A stretch of DNA of 34,991 nt from Mesostigma viride (GCA_009746045.1 RPFO01000709.1:32501-67491); one strand, 5' to 3'; positions 21,557-31,032 are shown, numbered from the stretch's first letter. The notes: generated from the sequence alone by a model not told the origin. Translations and numbers: made by a program.

Positions 21557-22250
21557 TCATCGCTTGCCAGGTCGATATGAAGGAATGTTGTCCCAGCTGG
21601 CGCCTTCCTTCAGGAGAGTAACATGTTCTCTAGCGAACTTCAGAGGGAAACGAAACTTTTGCTCGCACTCATTACTCCAACCGAGGTCGTGCCCTTCATC
21701 AAACCATCTGATCACCACCTTCTCCCTCTCTTTGCCCAGGAGGGTGCCAAAGAGCGGAAAATCTTCCTTCTTGGGGTACTTGTGCTCCCAGTTTATGCAC
21801 ACGTCGTCTACCCATTTCGAACTCCAACCTCCGCGACTCAGTTTCGCGCCATCCATAAAGCGCATCCGGACGTCCGGCCGAACGTCCCTGATTCGGTTTT
21901 CGGCCGTCGCATCTCTGCCCTGACCACCACCCTTCTGCGGCTGTGCAGGTTCGTCGGCACCCTCCGTCTCCTGCCCCGCCCCTCGCCTGCCCCCTCCCCG
22001 ACGTTTTGCCTTCTGCCCCTGCGCAGCCGCCGCCTCTGCCATCAACTCTTCGTACGTTTTTTCTGGCTGACCGCACGGTAAGGCTGGTGCGTGGTTGGTG
22101 CGTTGGGTGGGAGCTCGTCCCCTCCCGCCCCCGGTTGTGCAACTGGTTCGCCGACCGCGGCCTGGCCAACAACACGGCCGGCCTCTCCGGACACAGTCCC
22201 AGACGCGGATCCACGGGGAAACCGAACTGGAGTTTCTTCTTCGCCTTTCC
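21557..22250 (-). CDS. Large unknown gene, last exon
   Basis: The exon starts after CTTACGTGCAG with GG, completing a glycine codon split in phase 1 with the preceding exon, and ends in TGA after PSYRPGKR. The first 70 codons (GEEETPVRFPRGSASG...) are Gly/Pro/Ala-rich. After a -1 frame change near 22060-22085 the frame reads QPEKTYEELMAEAAAAQGQK, a basic RRGGGRRG patch, and a well-ordered C-terminal block with RMRFMDGAKLSRGGW, SKWVDDVCINWEHKYPKKED, EKVVIRWFDEGHDLGWSNEC and PLKFAREHVTLLKEGASWDN. This tryptophan-rich block looks like a folded domain, but I recognise no family. Function unknown; nuclear location is only suggested by the basic patch. Confidence 0.65.
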
Positions 22251-22391
22251 CTGCACGTAAGCAGATGCCAATTAACATGAATACGGAAGGGTCGTGTGAG
22301 AAATCAATGAAGCCATGGACTGATGCAAAAAAACTTATGTAGAAATATATTAAGGTACTTATTAAACTCGTTTATTGAAAATGAAATTTAC

Positions 22392-25085
22392 CGGCCGAAT
22401 GTACCGTTGGAGCGTGGAAGGGCATCCTTGGTCGATCGAAGATATCCGTCAATGCGGTCAACGGTGCGGTCGATGTCCCTGGCGGCGCCTCAACATCGAC
22501 CACCTCAGTCGGGCGCATCAATCCGGCAAACGCCGGCCCTCCACCTGAGACTGTCGGCGGACCCTCCACGTTACGAGCCTCCAATACCCTCTTCTGCAGT
22601 GGGGTGCTCGCAACAAAATCCGTGTCAGCCGACGGCTCCGGATCGTCATCCTCATTCAGCAGTATCGTGTTCGGGCATTGCTCCATCCCCGTCGAGCGGG
22701 GGGGCAAAGTCATCACAACCGTCCTTCCTGACGACGGTACGGGATCGTCACCCAGACCCAAAGAAACCGAGGCGAGGGCGGGGGTCCCCTCAACCGGGGG
22801 TCCCCATGAATCCTGACGAGGCCTCATTCCCATCTGTCGGACACGACCGCCTCCCGTAAATCGGGAACGCCCGCCGGCGCTACCAGTAACAGGCCGCGAG
22901 CCTGCTTCCTGCTGGCGATCCCCATCCTCATCACAGATACGCCCGCCGGCGTTTCCAGTAACACGCTGCGAGCCTCCTTCCTGCTGGCGATCCCCCTCCT
23001 CATCACAGATACGCCCGCCGGCGTTTCCAGTAACAGGCCGCGAGCCTCCTTCCTGCTGGCGATCCCCCTCCTCATCACAGATACGCCCGCCGGCGTTTCC
23101 AGTAACAGGCCGCGAGCCTCCCTCCCGCTGGCGATCCCCCTCCTCGTCACAGATACGCCCGCCGGCGTTTCCAACGACAGGCCTCGAGTCTCCTTCACCA
23201 GCACGCTGGCGCTTACCTCCCCCCCTGTTGTCTTCATCCCCCCCCATTGTCTCATCACGCAAGCCTCCATCACCCCGACTGCGCTTTTTCCCTCCCCTTC
23301 CATCTCCTCCCCCGTCCCTCTCCCCCTCCCCCCTCCTCCCTCTCCCCATCCCCATCCCCTTTCTCCCCCTCCGCCTGCCCCTCACCCATCCCGGGCGGGT
23401 GCCCCTCAGCAATATCCTCCTCCTCGTCCTCCTCGTCCTCCTCGTCCTCCTCGTCCTCCTCGTCCTCCTCGTCCTCCTCTCCTCCTCTCCTCCTCATCCT
23501 CCTCCTCCTCATCCTCCTCCTTCTCATCCTCATCCGCCTCCCCCTCTTCCCCCTTCTCCGAATCATCATCCTCATCAGACGAAGAATCGTCGTCGGAAAA
23601 GTATTTGAGGCCTTCCCACCCATCTTCAACAAGCCAATATTTGATAAGGCGGACCAGGCGCTTCCACCGGCGGATATGGGCGGGCTCCCCGAACACCAGC
23701 AGAACTCTGCAGGGTCCCCTAAAAAGGGCGTTGGTCATCTTGTCAACCACATCCCACACGACCGGGCTCAAATGCGAGGAGGGTTTGGGAATGTTGCTCT
23801 CCTCCGGAATGCAGTCTGCGTCCCACTTGCGCAGGTTCCTCCACTTCTCGTTGCTGTCAGCTGCCAGGTCCAGCACAGCAAACGCCTGGTCCTCCAGCGA
23901 CCGAGGAATTTTGTAATTCCCCGCGCACAACTCGTCCACCACCTTCGTCACCACCAGATCCTTTCTTTTTTCGTTTTCCTTCCATGTCATTGTCCTGTAT
24001 GCGATCCAGTCGGATCCCATCCTCACCCCCTTCCAATCGCTGTAGGCTTCCAACCTTTCCTTCCACCCCTTCTTGGCCTTGGTAGTCCCCTCCTCCGCCG
24101 CCTCCTCGACCTCCTTCTCGACCTCCGCCGCCGCCTCCTGTGGCACACCCAGCAGATGTTTGGTCTTCACCCCCAAATCGTCATACAAATGACGGGGGTG
24201 GGAAGCGAGCAGCCCTCTCGGGAACTTCCAGTCCTTCTGGTCGACCACTTTCCTTTTAGCCGGCGGAAGGTCCCTCAGCGTGAGAATGATCGCCCTCATG
24301 GCCGTGACGACCACCCGCCAAAAGTCTCTGGTCAGGCGGCAGTCGGCGATGAACTTGTCGAGGTCCGTGGCGAAGGTGCCCTTCAGCTTCACGCCAAACA
24401 CGTGCTCCCTCACCAATACGGGGTCGAAAGTCCCGTTTAGTTGTTTGCAAGCGGCCATCAGCTCGGGGTTCTCCAGGAACTTGATGTGGGCGAATTGCTT
24501 TGCCGCCTCTATCAAATTCTTGGCGACTTCCATTATTTTTATCAGGTTGCTGGGAGGGGCCTCACAGGACATGATCGGCGCTTGGATCAGGCTGTCGAAG
24601 TACTGGAAACTCGCAAGTTCCCGATGCGCGGTGAAAATGGACAGTTCGTGCGCCTTGTCTTTAGGGCGCGTGTCAAGGAAGTCTTGCCGAGCCGCGATAT
24701 CCTGTGCGATCGCCGGCTTGCCGTCGACAGCGGGCTTCAAAGGGTCCTCACACCAGAACAGCCAGCGCTGCATGAAGTTCTTCTGGTCCGGCCCCCACTT
24801 GTCCGTCTCTTCAGCCCCTGCCTTGTCGCCTGCGCCGTCCCCTTCGGCCTTGGCTTGCTCTCCTTTCTGCCAAAAGGGCTTCACAATCGCCCAGATCTTG
24901 CCGTACAGAGGAGTTGGGAGAGACACGCCCTTCCCTCTCTTGACGGGTCCATATGCCTGGTAGGCCCGGTGCACATCCCCCAGCGCTGAGCCCCACGTTG
25001 CCTTGGCTTGGGCTGTGTCCTCGGCGTTCATGGCGTTCCCGAGCTGCCTGACAACTTCGATCATCTTGCCGACTTGTTCGGTAAC
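22392..25085 (-). CDS. Large unknown gene, longest exon with acidic tract and 24-residue repeats
   Basis: Begins after ACGGGATGCAG with VTEQVGKMIEVVRQLG and ends at GGCCG followed by GTAAAT, phase 1. The first 480 residues form an ordered, Trp/Lys-rich region (WAIVKPFWQKGEQAK, NFMQRWLFWCEDPLKP, KGTFATDLDKFIADCRLTRD, DWKGVRMGSDWIAYRTMTWK, DVVDKMTNALFRGPCRVLLV), probably mostly helical. A long Asp/Glu tract follows (near 23410-23600), encoded by CTC/GTC repeats where the frame changes twice by one base. After a further frame change near 23280 comes a basic Gly/Arg stretch, then four full and one partial copies of a 24-residue repeat with GNAGGRICDEEGDRQ (22862-23187) and a Pro-rich tail. No catalytic motif is seen. 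Acidic tract plus basic repeats suggests a nuclear or chromatin protein, but this is a guess. Confidence 0.65.
22862..23187 (-). repeat. 72-bp coding tandem repeat (24 residues), four and a half copies
   Basis: Each unit encodes GNAGGRICDEEGDRQQEGGS followed by RPVT. The units differ at a few positions only. The DNA word GGAAACGCCGGCGGGCGTAT in each unit closely resembles the intron motif of this locus (AGAAACGCCGGCGGTCGCA), but on the opposite strand. Confidence 0.9.
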
Positions 25086-25340
25086 CTGCATCCCGTAGGG
25101 CAACAACGCGCAGAGACACATCGACAGTCCTCCCAAATAAGCACAACTCAACTGAGAACAAGAATACGACTGACAGAAACGCCGGCGGTCGCATCTTGAC
25201 CAAAATATGGCATGCTAAGGTGGAACATGAAAACCCCTTATAGAAACGCCGGCGGTCGCATCTTGACCGAACTAATGGCATACTGAAATTAACACAAGAA
25301 AACCACTTATAGAAACGCCGGCGGTCGCAACCTGGCTTAC
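25086..25340 (-). repeat. Intron with three tandem hairpin-motif units
   Basis: The intron between donor AAG/GTAAGC (25340) and acceptor GGATGCAG (25086) holds three units of about 70 bp. Each has AGAAACGCCGGCGGTCGCA on the plus strand, at 25175-25193, 25242-25260 and 25311-25329, and the two spacers between them share TCTTGACC, ATGGCAT and GAAAACC. The motif nearest the donor starts 6 bases into the intron. Confidence 0.85.
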
Positions 25341-26523
25341 CTTCTGTTCACGGATCTGCCACCAGGTCGGCAGGATGGTCTCACCCTTGAGCATCTGCAC
25401 GTCCACCCCCCCGAAATTCGTCCAATCAGTTGCCCACTCCTCCAGCTTCGCCGCGGCCACGGTCTTCGTGACCTCCTGCTCCTTCCCTCCCCGCGCAACG
25501 ACCCTGAGCTTTTCCGCCTTCATGAAACCATTCAGCATTGCCTGGTACCACACAGATCTTTGGTCCACCGTCATATTGGGGACCAGTTCGAATTTCACCG
25601 ATTTGATGAGTGTGGTAAAGTGGTTCCCGTCCAGCACGAGAAAGCCGCAAATGGCTGGCGGCAACGGTGGCTTCTTCTCGAATGGAGCCATCTCCCAGGC
25701 GGACTTGCACAAACTGTCCAAAAGCGCGGCCTTTCTCACGTCCACGGGCTTAAGATCGTCCAGCAAATCGGCCCGTCCTGTCAGAACCGCGGTGGAAGCA
25801 GCTTCGGCCATTCCTTGGCCGAGCTCGTTCGCAGGTAGATATCAATCTCTTTGTCAGTCATTGCGCGAGCGTAGCCAGCCTTCATTGTCCGTGCCCCCCC
25901 ATCTCCCCGAAGAGTTGCGCGAGCTGACGCTGGGTGCCTTCCTTTTTCATCCAGTCATGAAAAGTGTTGGGGCACCGGTCAGCCAAAAACTGGAACGAGT
26001 ACCGCCACACAGGAATCACCAGCTTGTCGTGGCCGTAGTCGGACTCCGAGTTTGCAAAAATGGTGGCGTTCTGCTCGGCTCTAGACAGATGCAAGTCTCG
26101 TGCGAGGAGCTTCTGAGGCCCCACGAACAGGTTCCTTGTCCACACCCGATTTCGATGCACCAAGGCTTTGGACATCTCATCGAGGTCCCGAGGCTGAACG
26201 GCAAGCTGCTTCCGCAACCGTTTGCCCTTCGCGATCTCATCGTTCACATCCAGGATGTCATCATCATCCTGCGACACCGGGGACTTCTCCCATTTCTCAA
26301 GCAGAGACACGGGAGCATCCGCAACCTCCACCTCCTTTCCTTTCCCCTTTCCCTTCAGCGCCTTCCCCTTGTAGGTCGCAAGTGCTTCGGAGAGTCCCTT
26401 CTGGTGTTCGTCGACGGCAGCAGTCCACGTACTATCTATTTTCATGTTCTCGCGGCGCGCGTGCTGGTCGAGGCTGATTGAGTACAGGATGGCCGCGTGG
26501 GTCGCCCTCTCGGCCTGCACGTA
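25341..26523 (-). CDS. Large unknown gene, exon with two frame slips
   Basis: Starts after CATCACTGCAG with YVQAERATHAAILYSISLDQ and ends WWQIREQK before GTAAGC, both phase 0. It contains a Lys/Gly-rich KGKALKGKGKGKEVEV, an acidic DDDDILDVNDE and ordered blocks WRYSFQFLADRCPNTFHDWM and RQLAQLFGEMGG. Then the frame slips by -1 in a run of seven G near 25896-25902 (giving MKAGYARAMTDKEIDIY) and again by -1 near 25838 (giving PANELGQGMAEAASTAVLTG), and goes on through FEKKPPLPPAICGFLVLDGN and KLEEWATDWTNFGGVDVQML. No stop interrupts this chain if the slips are corrected. No family recognised. The minus-strand codons keep a protein-like pattern throughout, so I treat it as one exon. Confidence 0.6.
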
Positions 26524-26960
26524 CTGCAGTGATGCGAAAAAATCAGGAAAGCATAACCAAAAGGAATAAAGTAAATGTCGATTGAGAAACGCCGGCCGTC
26601 GCAACCTACATGAAACCTGAACCTCAACATCAAAGCCCCCCTCACAACAGAGGTACTTACCTCGTTCCCCTAACAATGATGAAAAAATCAGGAAAGCATA
26701 ACCGAAAGGAATAAAGTAAATGTCACACTTGAGAAACGCCGGCCGTCGCAACCTAGATGAAACCTAAACCTCAAGATCAGAGCCCCCCTCACAACAGAGG
26801 TACACTTGGCTCATTTCCCTCAACGATGCGAAATCAGGAAAGGAAGTAAGTGTTAGTCAAAAGGAAGTAAGTGTCACACTTAAGAAACGCCGGCCGTCGC
26901 AACCTACATGAAACGTGGACCTCAAGAACAAAGCCCCCCTCACAACAGAGGTAGACTTAC
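26524..26960 (-). repeat. Triplicated intron unit, each with hairpin motif
   Basis: The intron between GAG/GTAAGT (26960) and CACTGCAG (26524) consists of three related units of roughly 150 bp. Each has a donor-like GAGGTAAGT or its mutated form, CCTCTGTTGTGAGGGGGGCT, the plus-strand motif AGAAACGCCGGCCGTCGCAA (26585, 26732, 26883), TAAAGTAAATGTC-like words and TTTCCTGATTT near a CATCGTTG/GCATCAC acceptor-like end. The middle donor has GAGCCAAGT where the others have GAGGTAAGT. This looks like tandem duplication of a complete intron, leaving the outer sites in use. Confidence 0.85.
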
Positions 26961-27463
26961 CTCATTCCCCTCAACCGCTGCTGCTTCAGCCGCTTTCTTC
27001 GACCCCTTCGCGATCTTCGGAGACTTGTCCCGGCGGGCATCGTGTTCCTTCAACATCTTGATCAGAGTCTTGGCGTCCCCTCGTCACCGTCAACAGTTTA
27101 CACTTCCTCTCCTTCCTTTGCCCTCGAACAGGTTCTCCTGCATCCACTTTATCAAGGCCTTGGCGCTCGGGATCTCCTCAGGCTGTGTGGCGCCATCGGG
27201 CGGCACGCATTCTTCACGATCAACTCAGCGACTTGATGGAGAGTCATCATCTGGTTCCGTACCTCAGGTGGGGCTGTTTCCGTTCTCACCTCGGCCACAA
27301 CCCACTTTGCCAACTTCTTCAGTTGATAAGCATCCGCTTGCTCCTTAAAGCGTGTCATTTTCGCAGTATCGCCGTCGCTTCCACCCGCGCCCTCTGACAC
27401 AGGCTCACCGACAGCGATAGCCCCCTCTCCCTGGAGATTTGCCCCACCCTGACGACCGGCTTC
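26961..27463 (-). CDS. Large unknown gene, exon with Glu/Ala-rich end
   Basis: Starts after GTTCTTGCAG with EAGRQGGANLQGEGAIAVGE, continues YQLKKLAKWVVAEVRTETAP and MMTLHQVAELIVKNACRP, then after a -1 slip GATQPEEIPSAKALIKWMQE and, after two further frame changes near 27070-27125, DAKTLIKMLKEHDARRDKSP and KGSKKAAEAAAVEGNE before GTAAGT. Phase 0 at both ends once the slips are allowed. The ALIKWMQENLFEGK and TLIKMLKEHDARR pieces look like two versions of a short amphipathic helix. Function unknown. Confidence 0.5.
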
Positions 27464-27511
27464 CTGCAAGAACATTATCAACGGAAGATTTTTAATGTAA
27501 GAAAAGTGTAG

Positions 27512-27532
27512 AGAAACGCCGGCCGTCGTAAC
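27512..27532 (-). repeat. Intron hairpin motif, single copy
   Basis: Plus-strand AGAAACGCCGGCCGTCGTAA in the 123-bp intron 27464-27586. Confidence 0.75.
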
Positions 27533-27586
27533 TCTGTCCATTGAGGACGAACCTAAACTTTCATTTGTAAGTCAACGGTAACTTAC

Positions 27587-27667
27587 CCTTCCCCCCTCTG
27601 CAGTGGAACCACCGTAAGATCCACTTCCCCTCCTGTCACCGCCCTCTTGCTGCTCGAACGGACTTCC
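27587..27667 (-). CDS. Large unknown gene, 81-bp exon
   Basis: A clean mini-exon: acceptor TTTTTACAG, 27 codons starting GSPFEQQEGGDRRGSGSYGG, donor AAGG/GTAAGT, phase 0 at both ends, no frame slip. Gly/Ser/Arg-rich and probably disordered. Being a multiple of three it could be skipped without changing the frame. Confidence 0.6.
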
Positions 27668-27795
27668 CTGTAAAAATAGCAAACGCGATTGTCCATTAAA
27701 AATCCGCTTAGTTGTCGGAAATGACATGTCTGGCGAATATTGCAAAAAAATGCGTATTGTATTTCACGACATCAATTTAATGGGCGGAGACTTAC

Positions 27796-28468
27796 GAAGA
27801 TCGGCCCGCCACCTTCCAAATTGCCCAGCGTCATATCGAAAACATCGAGGACTTCCCCTCCATCGACCCCCTTCCCCCTTCCCCTCTGCCGCGGCGGGGG
27901 CATATCGCCCGTCGCGACCGGCTTGGAAGTCGCGGGGGATCCCTTGCGGTTGAGGGCACTGCGGCCGACTCGTGCACACTCTCCCCCTCTTTTGGGCTAC
28001 TGCGGCAGGCGCGGCATGGGAGGGCGCGGCGGCTACTGTCTCTGGCGCATTCTGAGCCAACCGACGCAACCTTAGCTCCTGCTGGAGCAGGGTTTCGAAA
28101 CGAGGCATGAATGTGCGCTTGGAGGTATAAGGCACCTTGGCGACTTCAGGTTTGTCATTAAGGATGTCTTGGTACAGCGCGAATTGCTGTTCACGAGTGC
28201 CATTCGCGAGTCGCTCAAACCGCTCAATCTGAATCCGCTTAACCGGATCGTCCACCATCTCAAGACCACCGTGGTACTCATCCTTCCCAGTGACCGCGGC
28301 AAAGCTGACACCAGATTCCACCATTGGGGGCGGCGTCCCCTCCCTTGCACGCTTGTGAGGAGGCTGTTGTGAGGAGGCGCCTTGGGCCTGAACTGCTTGC
28401 CCTTCAGACGCTTCCCCCTTAGGGGGAGAGTCGCCGACCACCTGCGATGTAGGGCCGCCCTTTTCCAT
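27796..28468 (-). CDS. Large unknown gene, exon starting MEKGGPTSQVV
   Basis: Starts exactly at ATG after TTTTGTTGTTGCAG. It could be internal, since the previous exon ends in phase 0, or the true start of the protein. The disordered N-terminal 60 residues (SPPKGEASEGQAVQAQGASS, QQPPHKRAREGTPPPMVESG) include a KRAR basic patch. An ordered helical block follows: ERFERLANGTREQQFALYQD, ILNDKPEVAKVPYTSKRTFM, FETLLQQELRLRRLAQNAPE. Two -1 slips, in a five-G run near 27982-27986 and in a C run near 27936-27940, bring the frame to DVFDMTLGNLEGGGPIF before GTAAGT. No family recognised. Confidence 0.6.
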
Positions 28469-28517
28469 CTGCAACAACAAAACAAAAAAATTGGAAAAAT
28501 CATACGAGTCAGCAGGA

Positions 28518-28651
28518 AGATGCGCCCCACGTCGCAACTCAATACAAAAAATGCATCATTACGTCAAGGTACAAACAACGTTATAATTCAGAAAGAACAG
28601 AGATTCATAACAAGAGAACGACGCACTAAAAGATGCGACCGCCGTCGCAAC
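28518..28651 (-). repeat. Two divergent intron hairpin motifs
   Basis: 28518-28538 (AGATGCGCCCCACGTCGCAA) and 28631-28651 (AGATGCGACCGCCGTCGCAA) lie in the 268-bp intron 28469-28736. In the second, TGCGA (28634-28638) and TCGCA (28645-28649) form a perfect 5-bp stem. Confidence 0.65.
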
Positions 28652-28736
28652 TTTCGTCAATTCACTCTCTATACAAACAACTCTATGTCCCTCATAAAGA
28701 ATCATTTGGCAAGGAAATGCAAAAAAATTCGGTTAC

Positions 28737-29426
28737 CAACTCCGTCGACCCATAAGTGGTTCGCGAATGGGAAATCGCTGCTGATTTTCGGTCGGACCCT
28801 TCATGGTATTTTCGAAATCTCGAGGCAAGGTTGCGCGGAAGAGGGCCCTCCTTAATCATGCGTGCGATCGGACTGGCCATGGAAAGGGATAGCTGGTTCC
28901 TGGACTGCCTTGCACGGTCAACCATCTTGAAACTTCCCCTAAGAAGGAAATCAGACGTCAGACGGTTGAATATGCGAACGTCAAGATTTGACCAACCCAT
29001 CATCCATTCAACCACCTTCTCCGCGGCATCATGGAAGACCTGGCTCTCATCCTCCATTCCTCCAGACCCAAACACACAATCGGCCGTGTTGTCGTCGTGC
29101 CTCCTAAGGCGAATGTTCACGTCCTCTTTGTCATCATCCATTTCCGACAGCCGAATTACAGCCCTTTTGGCTCCGTCCACTCCATCCTCAAGAAGGACGT
29201 CCATCTGCGCCCCTCCCACACAATTGTTGTCAACGTATTGTTGCAGATGACGGGAAATCATGTCCTTTCCGAAAGCTACGATGTGTTCCCCACACAGACC
29301 CATGTCGGTAATTGACAGCTTTTTACATTTCCTATCCCGGCACTTCTTATCGGGATCCTTCTCAAAAATCCGGAAAACAGCGTCCTGATATGGACGTCCC
29401 CTTATGTCGACCGTCAGACTGGACAT
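28737..29426 (-). CDS. Unknown zinc-binding protein exon (C-x4-C-x10-C-x2-H), second copy
   Basis: Starts at ATG directly after GGTTTCGCAG and ends ACGGAGTTG/GTAACC in phase 0, with no frame slip in 230 codons. Residues 29-48 hold CRDRKCKKLSITDMGLCGEH, whose C-x4-C-x10-C-x2-H spacing is like WRKY19-type plant zinc fingers. The rest reads as folded protein: QQYVDNNCVGGAQMDVLLED, KRAVIRLSEMDDDKEDVNIR, DAAEKVVEWMMGWSNLDVRI. The neighbouring upstream exon at 30572 has the same zinc pattern and similar bases around its acceptor (GGCCGGTATGTT, then TCGCAG/ATGTCC), so the two look like duplicates. It can splice in frame to the exon at 28468, so it may be part of the large gene or a separate gene with an unseen end. 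Confidence 0.6.
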
Positions 29427-29540
29427 CTGCGAAACCAGAACATACCGGCCGCGAGTAGTTTATATTATTAAAAAAAACTGGCATTTATTAAGTCATCTTC
29501 ATCTATTTATGCGAGCTAAAATTTGAAGAAAATGCAACAA

Positions 29541-29701
29541 AGAAACGCCCTGGGGCGCAACTTCCTCAACAACCACTTTCTACGTACAAACGAATGGCAA
29601 TCACATCGACTACGATTGTCACTACATACGAATGTCCAGACAATATAATGTGTATGTAGAGGGGGGGCATTCAACACCAGAGAAACGCCGGCGGGCGCAA
29701 C
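29541..29701 (-). repeat. Two intron hairpin motifs
   Basis: 29541-29561 (AGAAACGCCCTGGGGCGCAA) and 29681-29701 (AGAAACGCCGGCGGGCGCAA). Both allow a CGCC/GGCG stem, with tetraloops CTGG and GGCG. They lie between the two zinc-binding exons. Confidence 0.75.
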
Positions 29702-29706
29702 TCATA

Positions 29707-30572
29707 TCAATATAGACTGTCCCGCGACTCGTTCCACTCTCTGCAGGTTTTGCAACAACCGATCGAGCGAACTCTCGGAACCTCTTTCGCCGCCATTTCA
29801 TCGACACGAGCGAACATCTCTTCTTTGGCGGCCACCAACTTTGCCTCCTTGTTGCCGGTGTCAGGATAGATTTCGGACCTCCTAGTCTTCATCGGGGCCA
29901 CTCTCTCCAAATACTCTGCACACAGAGAATCCTGCTCCTCCTCCACAATCGCCTTCACGCCGGATACAATCGCTTTGGCTTTTGTTTCCACGCGAAAATC
30001 GAACTCTCGTTGAGTTATCAGCGGAATGTCGGCGAGTGCAAAACACATACGCCGATAAAGTTCGCTTACATCCGTGTCACGCGAGTCGGCAAAAGGTGTC
30101 GTCATCAAAAAGCATCTCAAGCTACTCCAACCATTTTCTTGGGCGCCGGCAACGTAGCCTCCCTTTGCCAAGTCCGCACCTGTCGCGGAGTCTTTGACTA
30201 TCCAATCTTCAAGGAAATACTCGTCTCCCCTGGTGAAATCAAAATTTACACCCAAGACCTCTCCGGCAGTCATGTCCAGGCGAAGTCGCAGGGCCCCCCC
30301 GCCAATCCAGGTCCGAGGGCGCCCGCCATTCCAAGTCCGCGACTGAGGGCATTTTCGATGTGACGAGAATGTTCTTCGTGCTTTCGGCAATACAAGTCAA
30401 ATCCGAGAGCGGTTTTCTTGCAAGTGGACACATCACACTTGCGCGGCGCCCCTATTGAGCGAGCAACACTCTGAATGACAGTGGCAACCGCTTGGTGTTG
30501 TTGAAGTCGTTGCCAATCCTCCATCAGGAGGTGACTAGACGAATCGGACGAATCTTCCGTCGAACCGGACAT
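29707..30572 (-). CDS. Unknown zinc-binding protein exon (C-x4-C-x10-C-x2-H), first copy
   Basis: Starts at ATG after AACTTGTCGCAG. The N-terminus is Ser/Asp-rich (TEDSSDSSS), then a helix DWQRLQQHQAVATVIQSVAR, then CDVSTCKKTALGFDLYCRKH with the same zinc spacing as the next exon. A -1 slip in a seven-base G run near 30294-30300 leads to LDMTAGEVLGVNFDFTRGDE, VAGAQENGWSSLRCFLMTTP and FDFRVETKAKAIVSGVKAIV, ending GCCKTCREWNESRDSLY and TGA. The last cysteines may bind metal. Either the TGA is the real end, or a weak donor near 29716 splices to the exon at 29426. No family recognised beyond the zinc-finger spacing. Confidence 0.55.
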
Positions 30573-30682
30573 CTGCGACAAGTTACGATAACATACCGGC
30601 CCCGGAAAATAAAATTCAAAAAACGTTTTGAAATTTTTTTATTGTACTTGTTTATTAATACGAAGGTTTAAATTTGGCGCAA

Positions 30683-30703
30683 AGAAACGCCCCAAGGCGC
30701 AAC
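30683..30703 (-). repeat. Intron hairpin motif, single copy
   Basis: AGAAACGCCCCAAGGCGCAA: CGCC (30688-30691) pairs with GGCG (30696-30699) around CCAA. It lies between the short exon at 30737-30940 and the next exon. Confidence 0.75.
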
Positions 30704-30736
30704 TTGTCGAACAGCAATATGGCGATAAAACATTAT

Positions 30737-30940
30737 CTATTCAATGTGCGATTGATGTGCTGAAACCTTCCAGACTTTGACACTGTCCGGTATCACCGGA
30801 CTCGGACGAGGAGTCGAATCGGAAGCGAGCCAGTAATCCTCGACTATTTTTTTGATGTACAATGGAAGACTCCTTCCATTATGTCGAAGTGTGTCGGTCC
30901 TTTGCCTTTTGGCCAAACTCTCCTTAACCTCCACCATTTC
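30737..30940 (-). CDS. Short unknown exon
   Basis: Acceptor CTACGCGCAG, then EMVEVKESLAKRQRTDTLRH, SLPLYIKKIVEDYWLASDST and PVIPDSVKVWKVSAHQSHIE with TAG. The KRQR patch and the lack of slips make it protein-like. It may end a separate small gene or splice out near 30770 (AAG/GTTTCA, weak). Function unknown. Confidence 0.35.
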   Translation of the reverse strand, partial: EMVEVKESLAKRQRTDTLRHNGRSLPLYIKKIVEDYWLASDSTPRPSPVIPDSVKVWKVSAHQSHIE

Positions 30941-31032
30941 CTGCGCGTAGGAGGAAAATGATACGTTATAAACATTAATTTATTAAAAATAACATCATAT
31001 AAACAAGTTATTACTCTACATTTCAAGTTTTT

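Noticed and set aside
22862-23187. CRISPR-like regular repeats
   Set aside because: Units are contiguous 72-bp copies without unique spacers and are translated in frame as a 24-residue repeat.
22323-26481. Long plus-strand open frames opposite the large gene
   Set aside because: The minus strand has coherent splice sites, matching phases and protein-like blocks; the plus frames are antisense of GC-rich codons.
25896-30300. Programmed -1 ribosomal frameshifting at seven-G runs
   Set aside because: Not excluded, but slips also occur at ordinary GG, GGG and CC positions in many exons, so base loss in the consensus explains them all more simply.
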